64,000 nucleotides of DNA, taken from G963708235 sp963708235 (GTDB taxonomy: Bacteria > Actinomycetota > Acidimicrobiia > Spongiisociales > UBA5794). Made by a program: the position numbers and the translations under genes. The notes beneath the pieces were generated by a model that saw only the letters and a program-made list of their open reading frames with translations, searched no databases and had not been told where the DNA came from. This document shows positions 7,844-17,012 of this stretch, one piece after another. The DNA lies in contig OY970200.1 of NCBI GenBank assembly GCA_963708235.1, forward strand, positions 2,728,001 through 2,792,000, written 5' to 3'. Each line of letters opens with the position of its first letter. The stretch's first letter is position 1.

Positions 7844-9178
7844 ATGTTCGATGAACTTGCCACCGCTGTTGATGATGTCTTTCCGTCGATCCGGTCGTTG
7901 CTCGAGGACCTGGTCCGCATCCCGTCGGTGAGCGCCGCCGGGTTCGACGCCGCCGAGGTGCGGCGGTCTGCCGATGCCACCGCCGACGCCATGCGCCAAT
8001 ACGGGCTCGAAGAGGTCCAGCTTCTCGAGATCGAGGGCGCACACCCTGCCGTGTTCGGGCAGATCGAGGGCCCGGCCGGGGCGCCGACGGTGCTGCTGTA
8101 TGCGCACCACGATGTCCAGCCTCCCGGCCCTGACGACATCTGGACCACGGTGCCGTTCGAGCCCACCGAGCAGGCGGGCCGCCTCTACGGGCGGGGCACC
8201 TCCGACGACAAAGCCGGAATCGCCGTCCACCTCGGCGCCATCCGGGCCCACCACGGTCATCCCCCGGTCGGGATCAAGGTGTTCATCGAGGGCGAGGAGG
8301 AGATCGGGTCGCTCCATCTCCCCGAGTTCATCGAGCGATATCAAGGTCTACTCGCCGCCGATGTGATCGTCATCGCCGATTCGGGGAACTGGCGGGTGGG
8401 AACGCCGGCACTGACCACCTCGCTGCGCGGTCTGGTGGACTGCGTCGTCGAGGTCCGCACCTTGGAGAAGGGTGTCCACAGCGGTCAGTTCGGTGGGGCG
8501 CTTCCCGATGCGATGACGGTGCTGTGCCGGACGCTGGCCAGCCTGCACGACGAGGAAGGCAACGTCGCCGTCCCCGGGCTGGTCAGCACCGAGTCGGACC
8601 CGCTCGATCTCACCGAGGACGAGTTCCGGGAACAGGCCGGCGCCCTCCCCGGGACCCAGCTCATCGGGCAGGGATCTCTGACCGCCCGCACCTGGACCCA
8701 GCCGGCGATATCGGTGCTCGCCATCGACTCACCACCGGTCGCCAAAGCCATCAACCAGCTCCTCCCCTCGGCCCGTGCCAAGGTCAGCCTCCGCATCGCC
8801 CCCGGCGACGAACCGGAACGCGCCATGATGCTGCTCGCCGCCCATCTGGAGCGTCACGTTCCCTGGGGCGCCGAGATCACCGTCACCCCCGGCGCCGGAG
8901 GTGAGGCGATCGCCCTGATGGACGAAGGCCCCGTCTACGACGCCTTCCGCCGCGCCTTCGCCGCCGCCTGGGGCACCGAAGCGGTCAGCATCGGCGTCGG
9001 TGGTTCGATCCCGTTCGTCGCCGCCTTCCAGGACGCCTACCCGGAAGCCACAATCCTGCTCACCGGTGTCGCCGATCCCACCAGCCGCGCCCACGGCCCC
9101 GACGAGAGCCTCGACCTGGAAGAGTTCCGCAAAGGCATCCTCGCCGAAGCGATCGCCCTGGAACTGCTGGGAAGCTGA
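7844..9178 (+). CDS. M20 family metallopeptidase (dipeptidase/deacylase)
   Basis: A cytoplasmic di-zinc hydrolase of 444 residues that probably cleaves dipeptides or N-acyl amino acids. Metal-site motifs are in order: YAHHDVQPPG (His ligand), GRGTSDDKAG (bridging Asp), EGEEEIGS (catalytic Glu and ligand Glu), IADSGNW, and a late HGPDESLDL with His. The dimerisation domain includes EKGVHSGQFGG. The start is ATG 7844, supported by a TACGCT -10 box six bases upstream; an in-frame GTG at 7820 precedes that box and is unlikely. The exact substrate cannot be told from sequence. Confidence 0.9.
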   Translation: MFDELATAVDDVFPSIRSLLEDLVRIPSVSAAGFDAAEVRRSADATADAMRQYGLEEVQLLEIEGAHPAVFGQIEGPAGAPTVLLYAHHDVQPPGPDDIWTTVPFEPTEQAGRLYGRGTSDDKAGIAVHLGAIRAHHGHPPVGIKVFIEGEEEIGSLHLPEFIERYQGLLAADVIVIADSGNWRVGTPALTTSLRGLVDCVVEVRTLEKGVHSGQFGGALPDAMTVLCRTLASLHDEEGNVAVPGLVSTESDPLDLTEDEFREQAGALPGTQLIGQGSLTARTWTQPAISVLAIDSPPVAKAINQLLPSARAKVSLRIAPGDEPERAMMLLAAHLERHVPWGAEITVTPGAGGEAIALMDEGPVYDAFRRAFAAAWGTEAVSIGVGGSIPFVAAFQDAYPEATILLTGVADPTSRAHGPDESLDLEEFRKGILAEAIALELLGS

Positions 9179-9302
9179 CGCACCGGTCGCCCCCCATGGC
9201 GTCCATCTCGCATGGCGGCCGGGTCGGCGAGCGGCTGAGGGCGGTGGACACGCCGAGCGGGCCGCAAGAGGGTAGGTGACGCCCCGGTTCGAGCGCTCGG
9301 CG

Positions 9303-10058
9303 TTACTTTCTGACGTCGCCGTCCTCGGGCACCCATTCTGGACCGTTGGTCAGCAACTCTTCGATCCGGTCGAGCCTTTCGTGGAGACGGTGGAGTTCCG
9401 CCCCGACCCCTCCGTCGTCGGACTCGATGAACCGCGAGGCGATGGCTGCCGTGAGGAGCGCAACAAAGCCGATCCCGACCACCATGACGACCAATCCGAT
9501 CGCCCGGCCACCGGCGCTGGTGGGAACGTGGTCACCGTAGCCAACGGTGGTGAGCGTCACGATCGCCCACCACAAGCCGTCCATCGGGTTCACCGCATCC
9601 GGTTCGACCAGCGCAAACATGCCGCCGGCGCCCACCGCCAGCAGCACCGTGAACAATGCGACCTTTCCGAGGCTCTTCCGGGACGAGAAGAGCGCGGCCA
9701 CCGCCAGCGAACCGCGCGTCAGGATGGCCAGCAAACGGGTGACTCTGAGCAGACGCAGCAGGCGGATCAGCCTGGTGCCGGCGAGCAGGGCCGGGAGGAG
9801 CGGGAAGGAGACGATGATGATGAGCAGATCGAGCCACGCCGAACGGGTGTATGCCGCCTTTGCGTCGGTCAGTGACAACACCACGGTGTACTCGGCGACA
9901 AACGTCGCCCAGATCGCCCAATTGGCCACCATGGCAACCGTGAGCCAGCCCTGCCCGGTGGCGTTCTCCTCGATGAGAATCACGGGGACCACCATGAGTG
10001 CGGCGACGAGGACCGGCGCTTCGAACGCGCGACGAGCCGACTCTGCTCGTTCGTTCAT
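9303..10058 (-). CDS. voltage-gated-like potassium channel subunit
   Basis: A 251-residue membrane protein with six predicted helices and a pore loop. The fourth helix is rich in spaced arginines (RLIRLLRLLRVTRLL), like a voltage sensor. The pore carries the selectivity filter TVGYGD before the last helix. The C-terminal 30 residues (ELHRLHERLDRIEELL) look like a short coiled coil that could tetramerise. It should conduct K+ across the cell membrane. The start ATG 10058 was chosen because GAGAGGGG lies about six bases upstream; a further in-frame upstream start lacks one. It converges on the M20 peptidase gene. Confidence 0.9.
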   Translation of the reverse strand: MNERAESARRAFEAPVLVAALMVVPVILIEENATGQGWLTVAMVANWAIWATFVAEYTVVLSLTDAKAAYTRSAWLDLLIIIVSFPLLPALLAGTRLIRLLRLLRVTRLLAILTRGSLAVAALFSSRKSLGKVALFTVLLAVGAGGMFALVEPDAVNPMDGLWWAIVTLTTVGYGDHVPTSAGGRAIGLVVMVVGIGFVALLTAAIASRFIESDDGGVGAELHRLHERLDRIEELLTNGPEWVPEDGDVRK

Positions 10059-10378
10059 ATGCTGCCCCTCTCCCGCCACCGGTACCGCCGACATCATGTC
10101 CGGTCAGTGGGCGGAAGATAGTCCGTAGTGGTGGCGTCCATCCGGTATCAGTCGCTCGCTGACACGAGGGGCAGGGTGGCCGACGAGGGACAAGGCTCCT
10201 ACGTCGATGCCGACGACAGACCGGTTGGCGGTAGCGGTGCATCCAACAGCGCAGAGAACGCGGCCACGTGGGAGGGTGCCCACCCCGGCGCCGGGACCGA
10301 GCCGGTCGGGTGTCAGCGTCGTGGAACGGGTTCTCCGGCGAACTCGTGAGACGCTTCGCCGAGTGCGGCCCGTTCGCA
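10059..10378. other. intergenic, no gene recognised
   Basis: 320 bases between the channel start and the end of the DUF222 nuclease, both on the minus strand. I see no credible open frame, RNA or strong hairpin here. Confidence 0.5.
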
Positions 10379-11554
10379 TCATCCGGGTGGTGCCGGGCTG
10401 CCTTGGCCGGGACGGAGGAAGCGGCGGCGGCCGGGTGGGGAATCCGGGTCGAGTTGGCGGCCGTGGCCGTGGATGACGACGTGGTGGTGGTACCAGCAGA
10501 GCAGCGCCAGGTTGTCCGGGTCGTTGTCGCCCCCGTGGCGGCGCTGGCGGATGTGGTGAGGTTGGAGGCGGTAGCGGCTACGACAGCCGTCGATCGCGCA
10601 TCCGCCGTCGCGGAACAGGACGTGGCGGCGGATCGCCGGCGGGATGGCATGGGTGGCGTCGGTGATCTGGACGGGTCGTCCACCATCGAGACCGACCACC
10701 TGGACCGTTCCCTCGCAGAGGATGCGGTCGAGCAGGTCGGGACCGGCCTTGATCCCTGACGCCAACTCGGAGCCGGCTTCGCCGTTGGTCGGGGCCGCAA
10801 GTTGGGCATCGGTGAAGACGACCACGCCCGGACCCTCGAATGTGCCGGTGCCGCCGATGTGGGTTTCGAGATCGCCGTCGGTGTCGAGGGCGTCCATCGA
10901 AATCGCCACCAGGGCGTCGGCCATCCGCTGGGCCCGACCGTCGGAGACCCCGTCCTGCGTCTCGGGGAGGGCGTCGGCCCTACGGGCGAGGGCGGACTCG
11001 ACAACCTCGCAGTCGGCACCGGGCAACTCCGCCCACAGCCGACCGCGAGACCCGTCGAGGGTGGGCTGGATGGCGAGGAACCTTTCGGCAAACACGCGGC
11101 GCTCGTCGTTGCGGGTCAATCGGCGGTGGCGCGAGGCGAGACGGCGGACCCCGGCGAGGTCGAAGCCACGGCTCGACTCGATCGTCTCGATGGTGGCGCC
11201 GGTGGAGGCCAGACGCAATGTGGCGGTGGTCCGCTCGAAGCTGTCGATTCCCTCCGCCAGGCGGTGAGCCAGCTCCGGATGGTCGGAGGCGGTCCGGGAA
11301 GCCACCACCAGCTCCCGGGCCGTATCGTGGGTGAGGTCGAGTCGTGCGGCGGTCCACTCGATCATTGACCGGGACCCGTCGAGTGCGGCGACCTGGGCGG
11401 TATCGAGTGCCTGGAGCAGCACCAGCTGCTGGGCACGGAGCCGGCCGATCAATGCCTCGCTCGCCACCAGCGACGCCTCCAAGGTGTCGACGGACACGTC
11501 GGCGAGGGCGGGGGCGAGGACCGGAGCGGGATGGGAGATGTCGATGATTGACAT
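10379..11554 (-). CDS. HNH endonuclease with DUF222 domain (13E12 repeat type)
   Basis: 391 residues. The long helical DUF222 domain occupies about residues 20-290, and an HNH nuclease motif lies near residues 310-365 (RDGGCAIDGC, LQPHHI, NLALLCWYHHHVVIHG). Such proteins are abundant in actinobacteria, often in many copies and close to mobile DNA; their role is unknown. The putative zinc ligands and catalytic His-His are intact, so a nuclease is possible. The C-terminal 30 residues are Pro/Arg-rich and variable. ATG 11554 follows a TACGGT -10 box by six bases, supporting a leaderless start. Confidence 0.88.
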   Translation of the reverse strand: MSIIDISHPAPVLAPALADVSVDTLEASLVASEALIGRLRAQQLVLLQALDTAQVAALDGSRSMIEWTAARLDLTHDTARELVVASRTASDHPELAHRLAEGIDSFERTTATLRLASTGATIETIESSRGFDLAGVRRLASRHRRLTRNDERRVFAERFLAIQPTLDGSRGRLWAELPGADCEVVESALARRADALPETQDGVSDGRAQRMADALVAISMDALDTDGDLETHIGGTGTFEGPGVVVFTDAQLAAPTNGEAGSELASGIKAGPDLLDRILCEGTVQVVGLDGGRPVQITDATHAIPPAIRRHVLFRDGGCAIDGCRSRYRLQPHHIRQRRHGGDNDPDNLALLCWYHHHVVIHGHGRQLDPDSPPGRRRFLRPGQGSPAPPG

Positions 11555-11560
11555 GTGTTG

Positions 11561-11566
11561 ACCGTA
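11561..11566 (-). promoter_or_regulatory. -10 box TACGGT, leaderless start
   Basis: On the minus strand TACGGT is followed by six bases and then the ATG of the DUF222 nuclease. Confidence 0.6.
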
Positions 11567-11739
11567 TCAGAGGGGTGTGACAGGAACACCACGACCGGGT
11601 CGATGGAGGGTTCCCGCTGCCTATCGTTCAGATATGTCCTCTGTAGGCGAGCATGCACCTGCAGGTAACCGGACCGACGCCGAGATCTTCCGGCACGGGC
11701 CGTCCCGATGTCCGCCGCCGGCACGTGCCGGATCGTCGA

Positions 11740-11745
11740 TACGCT
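11740..11745 (+). promoter_or_regulatory. -10 box TACGCT, leaderless start
   Basis: TACGCT is followed by GGTGGG and then ATG 11752. It decides the start of the SRPBCC protein, because the frame stays open upstream. Confidence 0.6.
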
Positions 11746-11751
11746 GGTGGG

Positions 11752-12285
11752 ATGATCGACGCCTTTGTACCGGTGGCCGAGGTGGCATCGCGACACACGG
11801 TCACCCTCGCTGCGGCTCCTGCCCGGGTCTACGAGGTGATCCGTACCGTCGATCTGGCGCGGTCACGGGTGATCAGGACGCTGTTTGCACTGCGCGGGCT
11901 CCGCACCCGGCGGCCGCTGACCATCGAATCGTTGCAGGGGGCCGGGTTCGTCCTGCTCCGGGCCGAGCCGGACCGGGGCATCGTCCTGGGGATCACCGGT
12001 CGCTTCTGGACGCTGCGTGGTGGGCTGCGACGGATCGAAGCCGACCGGTTCGCCGCATTCGCCGAGCCCGGGTATGGCAAAGCGGCATGGAGCATCACGG
12101 TCGAGCCGGACCCCACCGGCGGGAGCGTGGTGGCCACCGAGACCAGGGTGGCCATCACCGACGAGCCGGCACGGCGGGCGTTCCGACGCTACTGGAGGCT
12201 GGTCGGCCCGTTCAGCGGGATCATCCGCCGCCGAATGCTCGCCTTGGTCGCCACGGAGTGCACTCCGGCACCTCCTCCCCGGTGA
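11752..12285 (+). CDS. SRPBCC-fold (START-like) protein
   Basis: A 177-residue protein whose beginning (RHTVTLAAAPARVYEVIRTVD) and later strands (WSITVEPDPTGGSVVATETRV, then a final helix RRYWRLVGPFSGIIRRRML) are typical of the SRPBCC/polyketide-cyclase-like superfamily. These proteins bind hydrophobic ligands in a deep pocket; the ligand here is unknown. The chosen start lies six bases after a TACGCT -10 box and gives the usual family N-terminus. It sits alone between the divergent DUF222 nuclease and the convergent HAD hydrolase, so the neighbours give no functional hint. Confidence 0.75.
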   Translation: MIDAFVPVAEVASRHTVTLAAAPARVYEVIRTVDLARSRVIRTLFALRGLRTRRPLTIESLQGAGFVLLRAEPDRGIVLGITGRFWTLRGGLRRIEADRFAAFAEPGYGKAAWSITVEPDPTGGSVVATETRVAITDEPARRAFRRYWRLVGPFSGIIRRRMLALVATECTPAPPPR

Positions 12286-12295
12286 CCCTGCCGAT

Positions 12296-12970
12296 TCAGC
12301 CCAGGGTGCGGACACCGATCTCGTCGAGGTGGAGTTGGAGATCGGCGGGGTCGGCATAGACCCGGTAGGCCCCCGCCTTCTGCAGCTCGTCGTCGCCGTA
12401 ACCACCGGAGAGCAGCCCGACCCCGAGCGCACCGGCACGACGGGCGGCGAGCAGATCCCAGATGCTGTCACCGACAACCACGGAGTCGCTGATGGCGACC
12501 CCGACCCGATCGGCGGCGGCGATGAACAGGTCCGGGTCGGGCTTGGCCCGCTCCACCTGGTCCCGGGTGACGACATGGTGCGCGGCGGTGATGCCGAGCA
12601 GCTCGAGACTCGGGGCCGCCGTCGCCATCCGGCCGCTGGTGGCGATCGCCCACGGGACACCGAGGTGGGTGAGGGTCTCCAACAGCGACCGGCTGCCGGG
12701 GAGCAGGCGGACCTGATCGGCGAGCCTCCCGAACGCCTCGGCGTGGGCCTGTTGCAGCTCGGCGCGGAGTTCCACGGTCACCGCCCGGCCGGTCTCGCGG
12801 ATCAGGGCATCGGCGAAGAGACCGCCGCTCATCCCGATCTTGCGATGGATCCGCCACACGGCGAGATCGATGCCTACCCGCTCCAGCGCCTGCCGCCAGG
12901 CGAGGACATGCTGGTAGACGCTGTCGACCAGGGTCCCGTCGAGATCGAACAGCATCGCCGGTGGTCGCAT
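12296..12970 (-). CDS. HAD-superfamily phosphatase (phosphoglycolate phosphatase-like)
   Basis: A 224-residue hydrolase with the four HAD motifs: DLDGTLVDS near residue 9 (nucleophile and acid Asp), IATSGR near residue 109, a Lys in ERAKPDPDLF, and VVGDSIWDL for Mg2+ binding. The helical cap between residues 15 and 80 places it with small-molecule phosphatases and phosphomutases of subfamily I. The substrate is unknown. A TAAGGT -10 box at 12977-12982 precedes ATG 12970 by six bases. The gene converges with the SRPBCC gene only ten bases away. Confidence 0.88.
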   Translation of the reverse strand: MRPPAMLFDLDGTLVDSVYQHVLAWRQALERVGIDLAVWRIHRKIGMSGGLFADALIRETGRAVTVELRAELQQAHAEAFGRLADQVRLLPGSRSLLETLTHLGVPWAIATSGRMATAAPSLELLGITAAHHVVTRDQVERAKPDPDLFIAAADRVGVAISDSVVVGDSIWDLLAARRAGALGVGLLSGGYGDDELQKAGAYRVYADPADLQLHLDEIGVRTLG

Positions 12971-12976
12971 CCCCCG

Positions 12977-12982
12977 ACCTTA
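12977..12982 (-). promoter_or_regulatory. -10 box TAAGGT, leaderless start
   Basis: On the minus strand TAAGGT is followed by CGGGGG and then ATG 12970 of the HAD phosphatase. Confidence 0.55.
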
Positions 12983-12984
12983 AC

Positions 12985-13434
12985 TCAGCGCAGCCCGCGG
13001 GCGCTTTCGTACACGGCGATGTAGTCATCGACTCCGACGGAGGCCACGGTGTCGGCGATCACGTCGAGCGGGAGGTCGTCGAGCCGTTTGAAGCGGACAC
13101 AGGACTTGCCCATGTCGAGCTTCTTGCCAGCCGCCTCGTAGCGTTGACGAAAGGTCTCGGTCCCCTCCTCGCTGGTGTGGACCGCATTGAGGTAGAGCGT
13201 CATGTACTGCTTCTGGGAGCCGAGGGCGATGTAGGCGAGAGGCTGGCCGTTGTACGTCTTCGGATACCGCTCGAGCGGGATCTCGTAACTGATCATCCCC
13301 CAGTTCATCGTCTCGACATACCCGTCGGGAAGGTTGTCGGTCACCACCTGCCGCACCGTCTCGATCGCCTGGCGGCGGTCCTCCGGCAACTCGGCGAGAT
13401 ATCCCTCGACGGTGGATGCACTGCTCTGAACCAT
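12985..13434 (-). CDS. DUF1801 (YdhG/YjbR-like) protein
   Basis: 149 residues matching the DUF1801 family: an N-terminal helix (VEGYLAELPEDRRQAIETVR), the central MNWGMISYEIPLERYPKTYNG region, an ALGSQKQYMTLYL strand, and a KLDMGKSCVRFKRLDDLP motif. Members share a fold with frataxin-like iron-binding proteins, but the function is not settled. ATG 13434 has GGGAG about seven bases upstream. It is transcribed in the same direction as the HAD gene, 14 bases ahead of it, although the HAD gene appears to have its own promoter. Confidence 0.85.
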   Translation of the reverse strand: MVQSSASTVEGYLAELPEDRRQAIETVRQVVTDNLPDGYVETMNWGMISYEIPLERYPKTYNGQPLAYIALGSQKQYMTLYLNAVHTSEEGTETFRQRYEAAGKKLDMGKSCVRFKRLDDLPLDVIADTVASVGVDDYIAVYESARGLR

Positions 13435-13507
13435 GATCTGCTCCCGTCCTCCTCCGGGCTCCGGACCCGTCGCTGAACGCTACACCCGCCGGGGCGGCGG
13501 GTATCGC

Positions 13508-16060
13508 TCAGGTGGCGGCGAGTGTGACCAGTACCGCCGGCTCACCCGCCGCAAGCTCGACGCCCGGCGCATTGGAGGCCCGGGCCAGGTCGGCGGCGCT
13601 GTCGGTCAGCAGTGCGATCCGTTCGGGATGGTCGGTGACCGCCAGCCGTTCGACGGCGGCTCGCATCGAGATCTTGGCGTCGGACTTGGTCCGTCGTACC
13701 TCGCCCAGCGCCCAGGCGGTGACCTCGAGCAGCATCTCGGATTGGGCATGGTCGGCAAGATCGGCCGGGTCGACCGTCGGCCATGGTGCGGTGTGGATCG
13801 AGCCGGACTGCCACCACGACCACACCTCCTCGGTGACAAACGGCAGGACGGGGGCGAACAGCCGGAGAAACACCGACAGCGCACTCCGCAGCGCCCCCCG
13901 GGCCGAGGCCGCCGCCAGGTCGTCGCCGTAGGCCCGGCTCTTCACCAGTTCGAGGTAGTTGTCGGTCCACCACCAGAACTCGGTCTCGGTGCGATCGAGC
14001 GCCCGGGCGTAGTCGTAGCCGTCGAACGCCTCGGTGCAGAACTGCACGGTGGACGCTATCCGTCGCAACATGGCCCGGTCGAGCGGGTCGGTGACGGGGC
14101 CCTCGACCAGATCGTCGTCGGCGCCGAGCCCGAGGACGAAGCGCGAGGCATTGAGGATCTTGATGGCGAGACGCCGCCCCACCTTCATCTGGCCCTCGTC
14201 GAAGACGGTGTCTGCGCCGGGGCGACCACCGGCGGCCCAGTAACGGACCGCATCCGAGCCGTACTGCTGGAGCAACGCCATCGGGGTGATCACGTTGCCT
14301 CTCGACTTCGACATCTTCTTGCGGTCGGGATCGACGATCCACCCGGAGATGGCCGCATGGGACCACGGCAGGACACCGTGTTCGAGATGGGACCGGGTGA
14401 CGGTGGCGAACAGCCAGGTGCGGATGATCTCGTGTGCCTGCGGTCGCAGATCCATGGGGAAGGTGCGGGCGAAGAGGTCGTCGTCGTGCTCCCAGCCGCA
14501 GACGATCTGCGGTGACATCGACGAGGTCGCCCAGGTGTCCATCACATCGGGATCACCGGTGAAGCCGCCGGGGATGCCGCGCTGCGACTCGTCGTAGCCG
14601 GGGGCGGGATCGTTCGACGGATCGACCGGGAGCTCGGACTCGGCCGGGATGATCGGCTGGTGGTAACGGGGGGCGCCGTCTTCATCGAGCGGGTACCACA
14701 CCGGGATGGGAACGCCGAAGAACCGTTGCCGGGAGATGAGCCAGTCCCCGGCGAGCCCTCCCACCCAGTGGTCGTAACGGACCTTCATGTAGTCGGGGAC
14801 CCACTCCAACTCCTGGCCACGCTCCACGAGCTCGGCCCGCAGCCCGGCATCCCGCCCCCCGTTGCGGAGGTACCACTGACGCGACGAGATGATCTCGAGA
14901 GGACGGTCGCCCTTCTCGTAGAACTTGACGGCGTGGGTGAGCGGCTCCGGATCGCCGATGAGGTCGCCCGATGCCGCCAGCATCTCGACGATACGGCGGC
15001 GCGCCTGCGGCGACGTCTTCCCGGCCAGCTCGCCGTAGGCTTCGGCGGCTCCGGGGGCGTCGAGCCATTGCGGAGGGTCCGCCTGAAAGCGTCCGTTGCG
15101 TTGCACCACGGTGCGGGCGGGGAGATCCAGCTCCCGCCACCAGATCACATCGGTGGTGTCGCCGAAGGTGCAGATCATGGCGATCCCGGTGCCCTTGTCG
15201 GCGGCGGCGAGCGGGTGGGTGAGCACCGGCACCTCGACATCGAACAGCGGGCTGCGGACGGTACGGCCTTCGAGATGGGTGTACCGCTCGTCGCCGGGAT
15301 GGAACACCAGGGCGACACATGACGGGATCAGCTCGGGACGAGTCGAGGTGATGACCACAGGCTCGCCGTCGGGGCCGGCGAACCCGATTCGGTGCATCGC
15401 CCCGGGGCGTTCGCGGTCCTCGAGCTCTGCCTGGGCGACGGCGGTCTTGAAGTCGATGTCCCACAGCACCGGGGCTTCCTGGGTGTACGCCTCGCCACGG
15501 GCCAGATTGCGGAGAAACCCGAGCTGGGCGATACGGCGCGCATGGTCGCCGATCGTGGTGTAGGTCATGGTCCAGTCGACCGACAAGCCCAGGGTGCGCC
15601 ACAGCTCCTCGTAGATCAGCTCGTCCGCCTCGGTGAGCCGCAGACACAGATCGACGAAGTCGGGGCGGCTGATCGGGATCGGGGGGTCGGCGCGCTCGGT
15701 CGGCGGCTCGAAGTCCGGGTTGCGGTGCAATGACGGATCGCACACCACCCCGTAGTAGTTCTGCACCCGACGCTCGGTAGGAAGACCGTTGTCGTCCCAC
15801 CCCATGGGATAGAACACCTCGAAGCCGCACATCCGCTGATAGCGAGCGATGGTGTCGGTGTGGGTGTAGGAGAAGACGTGCCCGACATGGAGCTCGCCGC
15901 TGACGGTGGGAGGCGGGGTGTCGATGCTGAATACCCGGTCCCTGGCCACCGTTCGGTCGAACCGGTGGATCCCGGAGGCGTCCCATCGCTGCGCCCAACG
16001 CGCTTCGAGCCCGTCGATGGACGGTTTCTCCGGCATACCAGGTCGGGTGGAGGGGGGCAC
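13508..16060 (-). CDS. valS: valyl-tRNA synthetase
   Basis: Charges tRNA-Val. 850 residues, a normal bacterial length. The class I HIGH-like motif is HVGH at residues 58-61 within TVSGELHVGHVFSYT, and the KMSKS motif (KKMSKSRGNV) lies near residue 580. The editing domain sits between, with TSTRPELIPS, and an anticodon-binding domain follows from about residue 650. A long C-terminal coiled coil like that of the Thermus enzyme is not evident. GTG 16060 lies ten bases after a TACGCT -10-like box (16071-16076 on the minus strand); ATG 16036 is an alternative 24 bases inside. Confidence 0.95.
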   Translation of the reverse strand: MPPSTRPGMPEKPSIDGLEARWAQRWDASGIHRFDRTVARDRVFSIDTPPPTVSGELHVGHVFSYTHTDTIARYQRMCGFEVFYPMGWDDNGLPTERRVQNYYGVVCDPSLHRNPDFEPPTERADPPIPISRPDFVDLCLRLTEADELIYEELWRTLGLSVDWTMTYTTIGDHARRIAQLGFLRNLARGEAYTQEAPVLWDIDFKTAVAQAELEDRERPGAMHRIGFAGPDGEPVVITSTRPELIPSCVALVFHPGDERYTHLEGRTVRSPLFDVEVPVLTHPLAAADKGTGIAMICTFGDTTDVIWWRELDLPARTVVQRNGRFQADPPQWLDAPGAAEAYGELAGKTSPQARRRIVEMLAASGDLIGDPEPLTHAVKFYEKGDRPLEIISSRQWYLRNGGRDAGLRAELVERGQELEWVPDYMKVRYDHWVGGLAGDWLISRQRFFGVPIPVWYPLDEDGAPRYHQPIIPAESELPVDPSNDPAPGYDESQRGIPGGFTGDPDVMDTWATSSMSPQIVCGWEHDDDLFARTFPMDLRPQAHEIIRTWLFATVTRSHLEHGVLPWSHAAISGWIVDPDRKKMSKSRGNVITPMALLQQYGSDAVRYWAAGGRPGADTVFDEGQMKVGRRLAIKILNASRFVLGLGADDDLVEGPVTDPLDRAMLRRIASTVQFCTEAFDGYDYARALDRTETEFWWWTDNYLELVKSRAYGDDLAAASARGALRSALSVFLRLFAPVLPFVTEEVWSWWQSGSIHTAPWPTVDPADLADHAQSEMLLEVTAWALGEVRRTKSDAKISMRAAVERLAVTDHPERIALLTDSAADLARASNAPGVELAAGEPAVLVTLAAT

Positions 16061-16122
16061 GATGGCGTTCAGCGTAACTGCCGATTCCCCGTCGCCGGCT
16101 GCCGGCGGACGGGACTACGGAC

Positions 16123-16728
16123 TCAGTGGGCGAGCCGTGTCCGCTTGAACTCGTTGAGCCGGCTCCAGTCGAGCATCCGGAGCACCTGTTCGATGTCGTC
16201 GATTCGGCCGCGTTCCATCAACCGGACGAACACCGCCTCATCACCGGCGATGAACGTCGGTACGCCGAATACCGCCCACCGCTCGACCGCCTCGGTGTGC
16301 TCCTCGGCGAGTCGCTTCCGGGGCTGACCGGAGCCGACGACCTCGGAGACCATCGCCGGATCGAGCCCGGCACCCGTGGCCACCTCGCCGAGCACCCGGA
16401 GGTCGCCGATGTCGGCGGCGTGGTCGTGTCGGGCGGTGAACAGTCCGCGGTGAAACGCCAGAAACTGCCCGGGCGCCTCGTCCCGCACCGCCAACGACCA
16501 CTCCAACGCCAGAACTCCACGGGTGCCGTCGGTACCGACCGGCCGGTCCCACACATCGGCGCTGCCCTCGTCGATGTGGGACTGTGACAGGGAGAAGGGA
16601 CGGAACTCGACCGTCCACGGCCTGCCCTCGCCGATACCGTCGACCACGGCTTCGTGGGCGATGCGGGCAAAGGGACAGAGGTAGTCATAGGTGAGGGCGA
16701 ACGTCGAGGTGGTCTCGAACGAGGTCAT
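16123..16728 (-). CDS. DsbA-family thioredoxin-fold protein
   Basis: 201 residues resembling the DsbA/FrnE/2-hydroxychromene-2-carboxylate isomerase group. It opens with FALTYDYLCPFARIAHEAV, where Cys replaces the usual first position of a CxxC pair and the second Cys is missing (CPFA). It ends with the cis-Pro loop VFGVPTFIAGDEAVF. With a single active-site Cys it is unlikely to be a normal disulfide oxidase; a glutathione- or mycothiol-linked isomerase or transferase is possible (inference). There is no signal peptide, so it is cytoplasmic. Start ATG 16728 gives the family N-terminus; a TTG start 66 bases upstream adds unrelated residues. Confidence 0.75.
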   Translation of the reverse strand: MTSFETTSTFALTYDYLCPFARIAHEAVVDGIGEGRPWTVEFRPFSLSQSHIDEGSADVWDRPVGTDGTRGVLALEWSLAVRDEAPGQFLAFHRGLFTARHDHAADIGDLRVLGEVATGAGLDPAMVSEVVGSGQPRKRLAEEHTEAVERWAVFGVPTFIAGDEAVFVRLMERGRIDDIEQVLRMLDWSRLNEFKRTRLAH

Positions 16729-17012
16729 ATAGGGCGGGGCTCCTGGCTCGGCGACGGAATGCGGTAAGACGTCAACAATGGTTGCACCAATCAACCATAT
16801 GACGGTCTGGGTCGCTTTCCGCCATCAACCGGGCCGGCAGGCTCCCGTCGATCTCTGGCGTTCCACACGAGGTAATCTGAGTCCATAGATAGCAAGTTTC
16901 GAATGAACGGGAATATCGCGCCGGATGGGGCGCTTGCACTTCCCACATGCTCCCTTCCGCACGGGGGCCCCGAAGCCGCTTCCGACCTCTGAACAGATGT
17001 GAAGGGACCACT

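Noticed and set aside
7437..8042. Open frames across the GC-rich element copy A
   Set aside because: They translate the G run and palindromes to proline or glycine strings and differ between the two element copies, so they are not conserved proteins.
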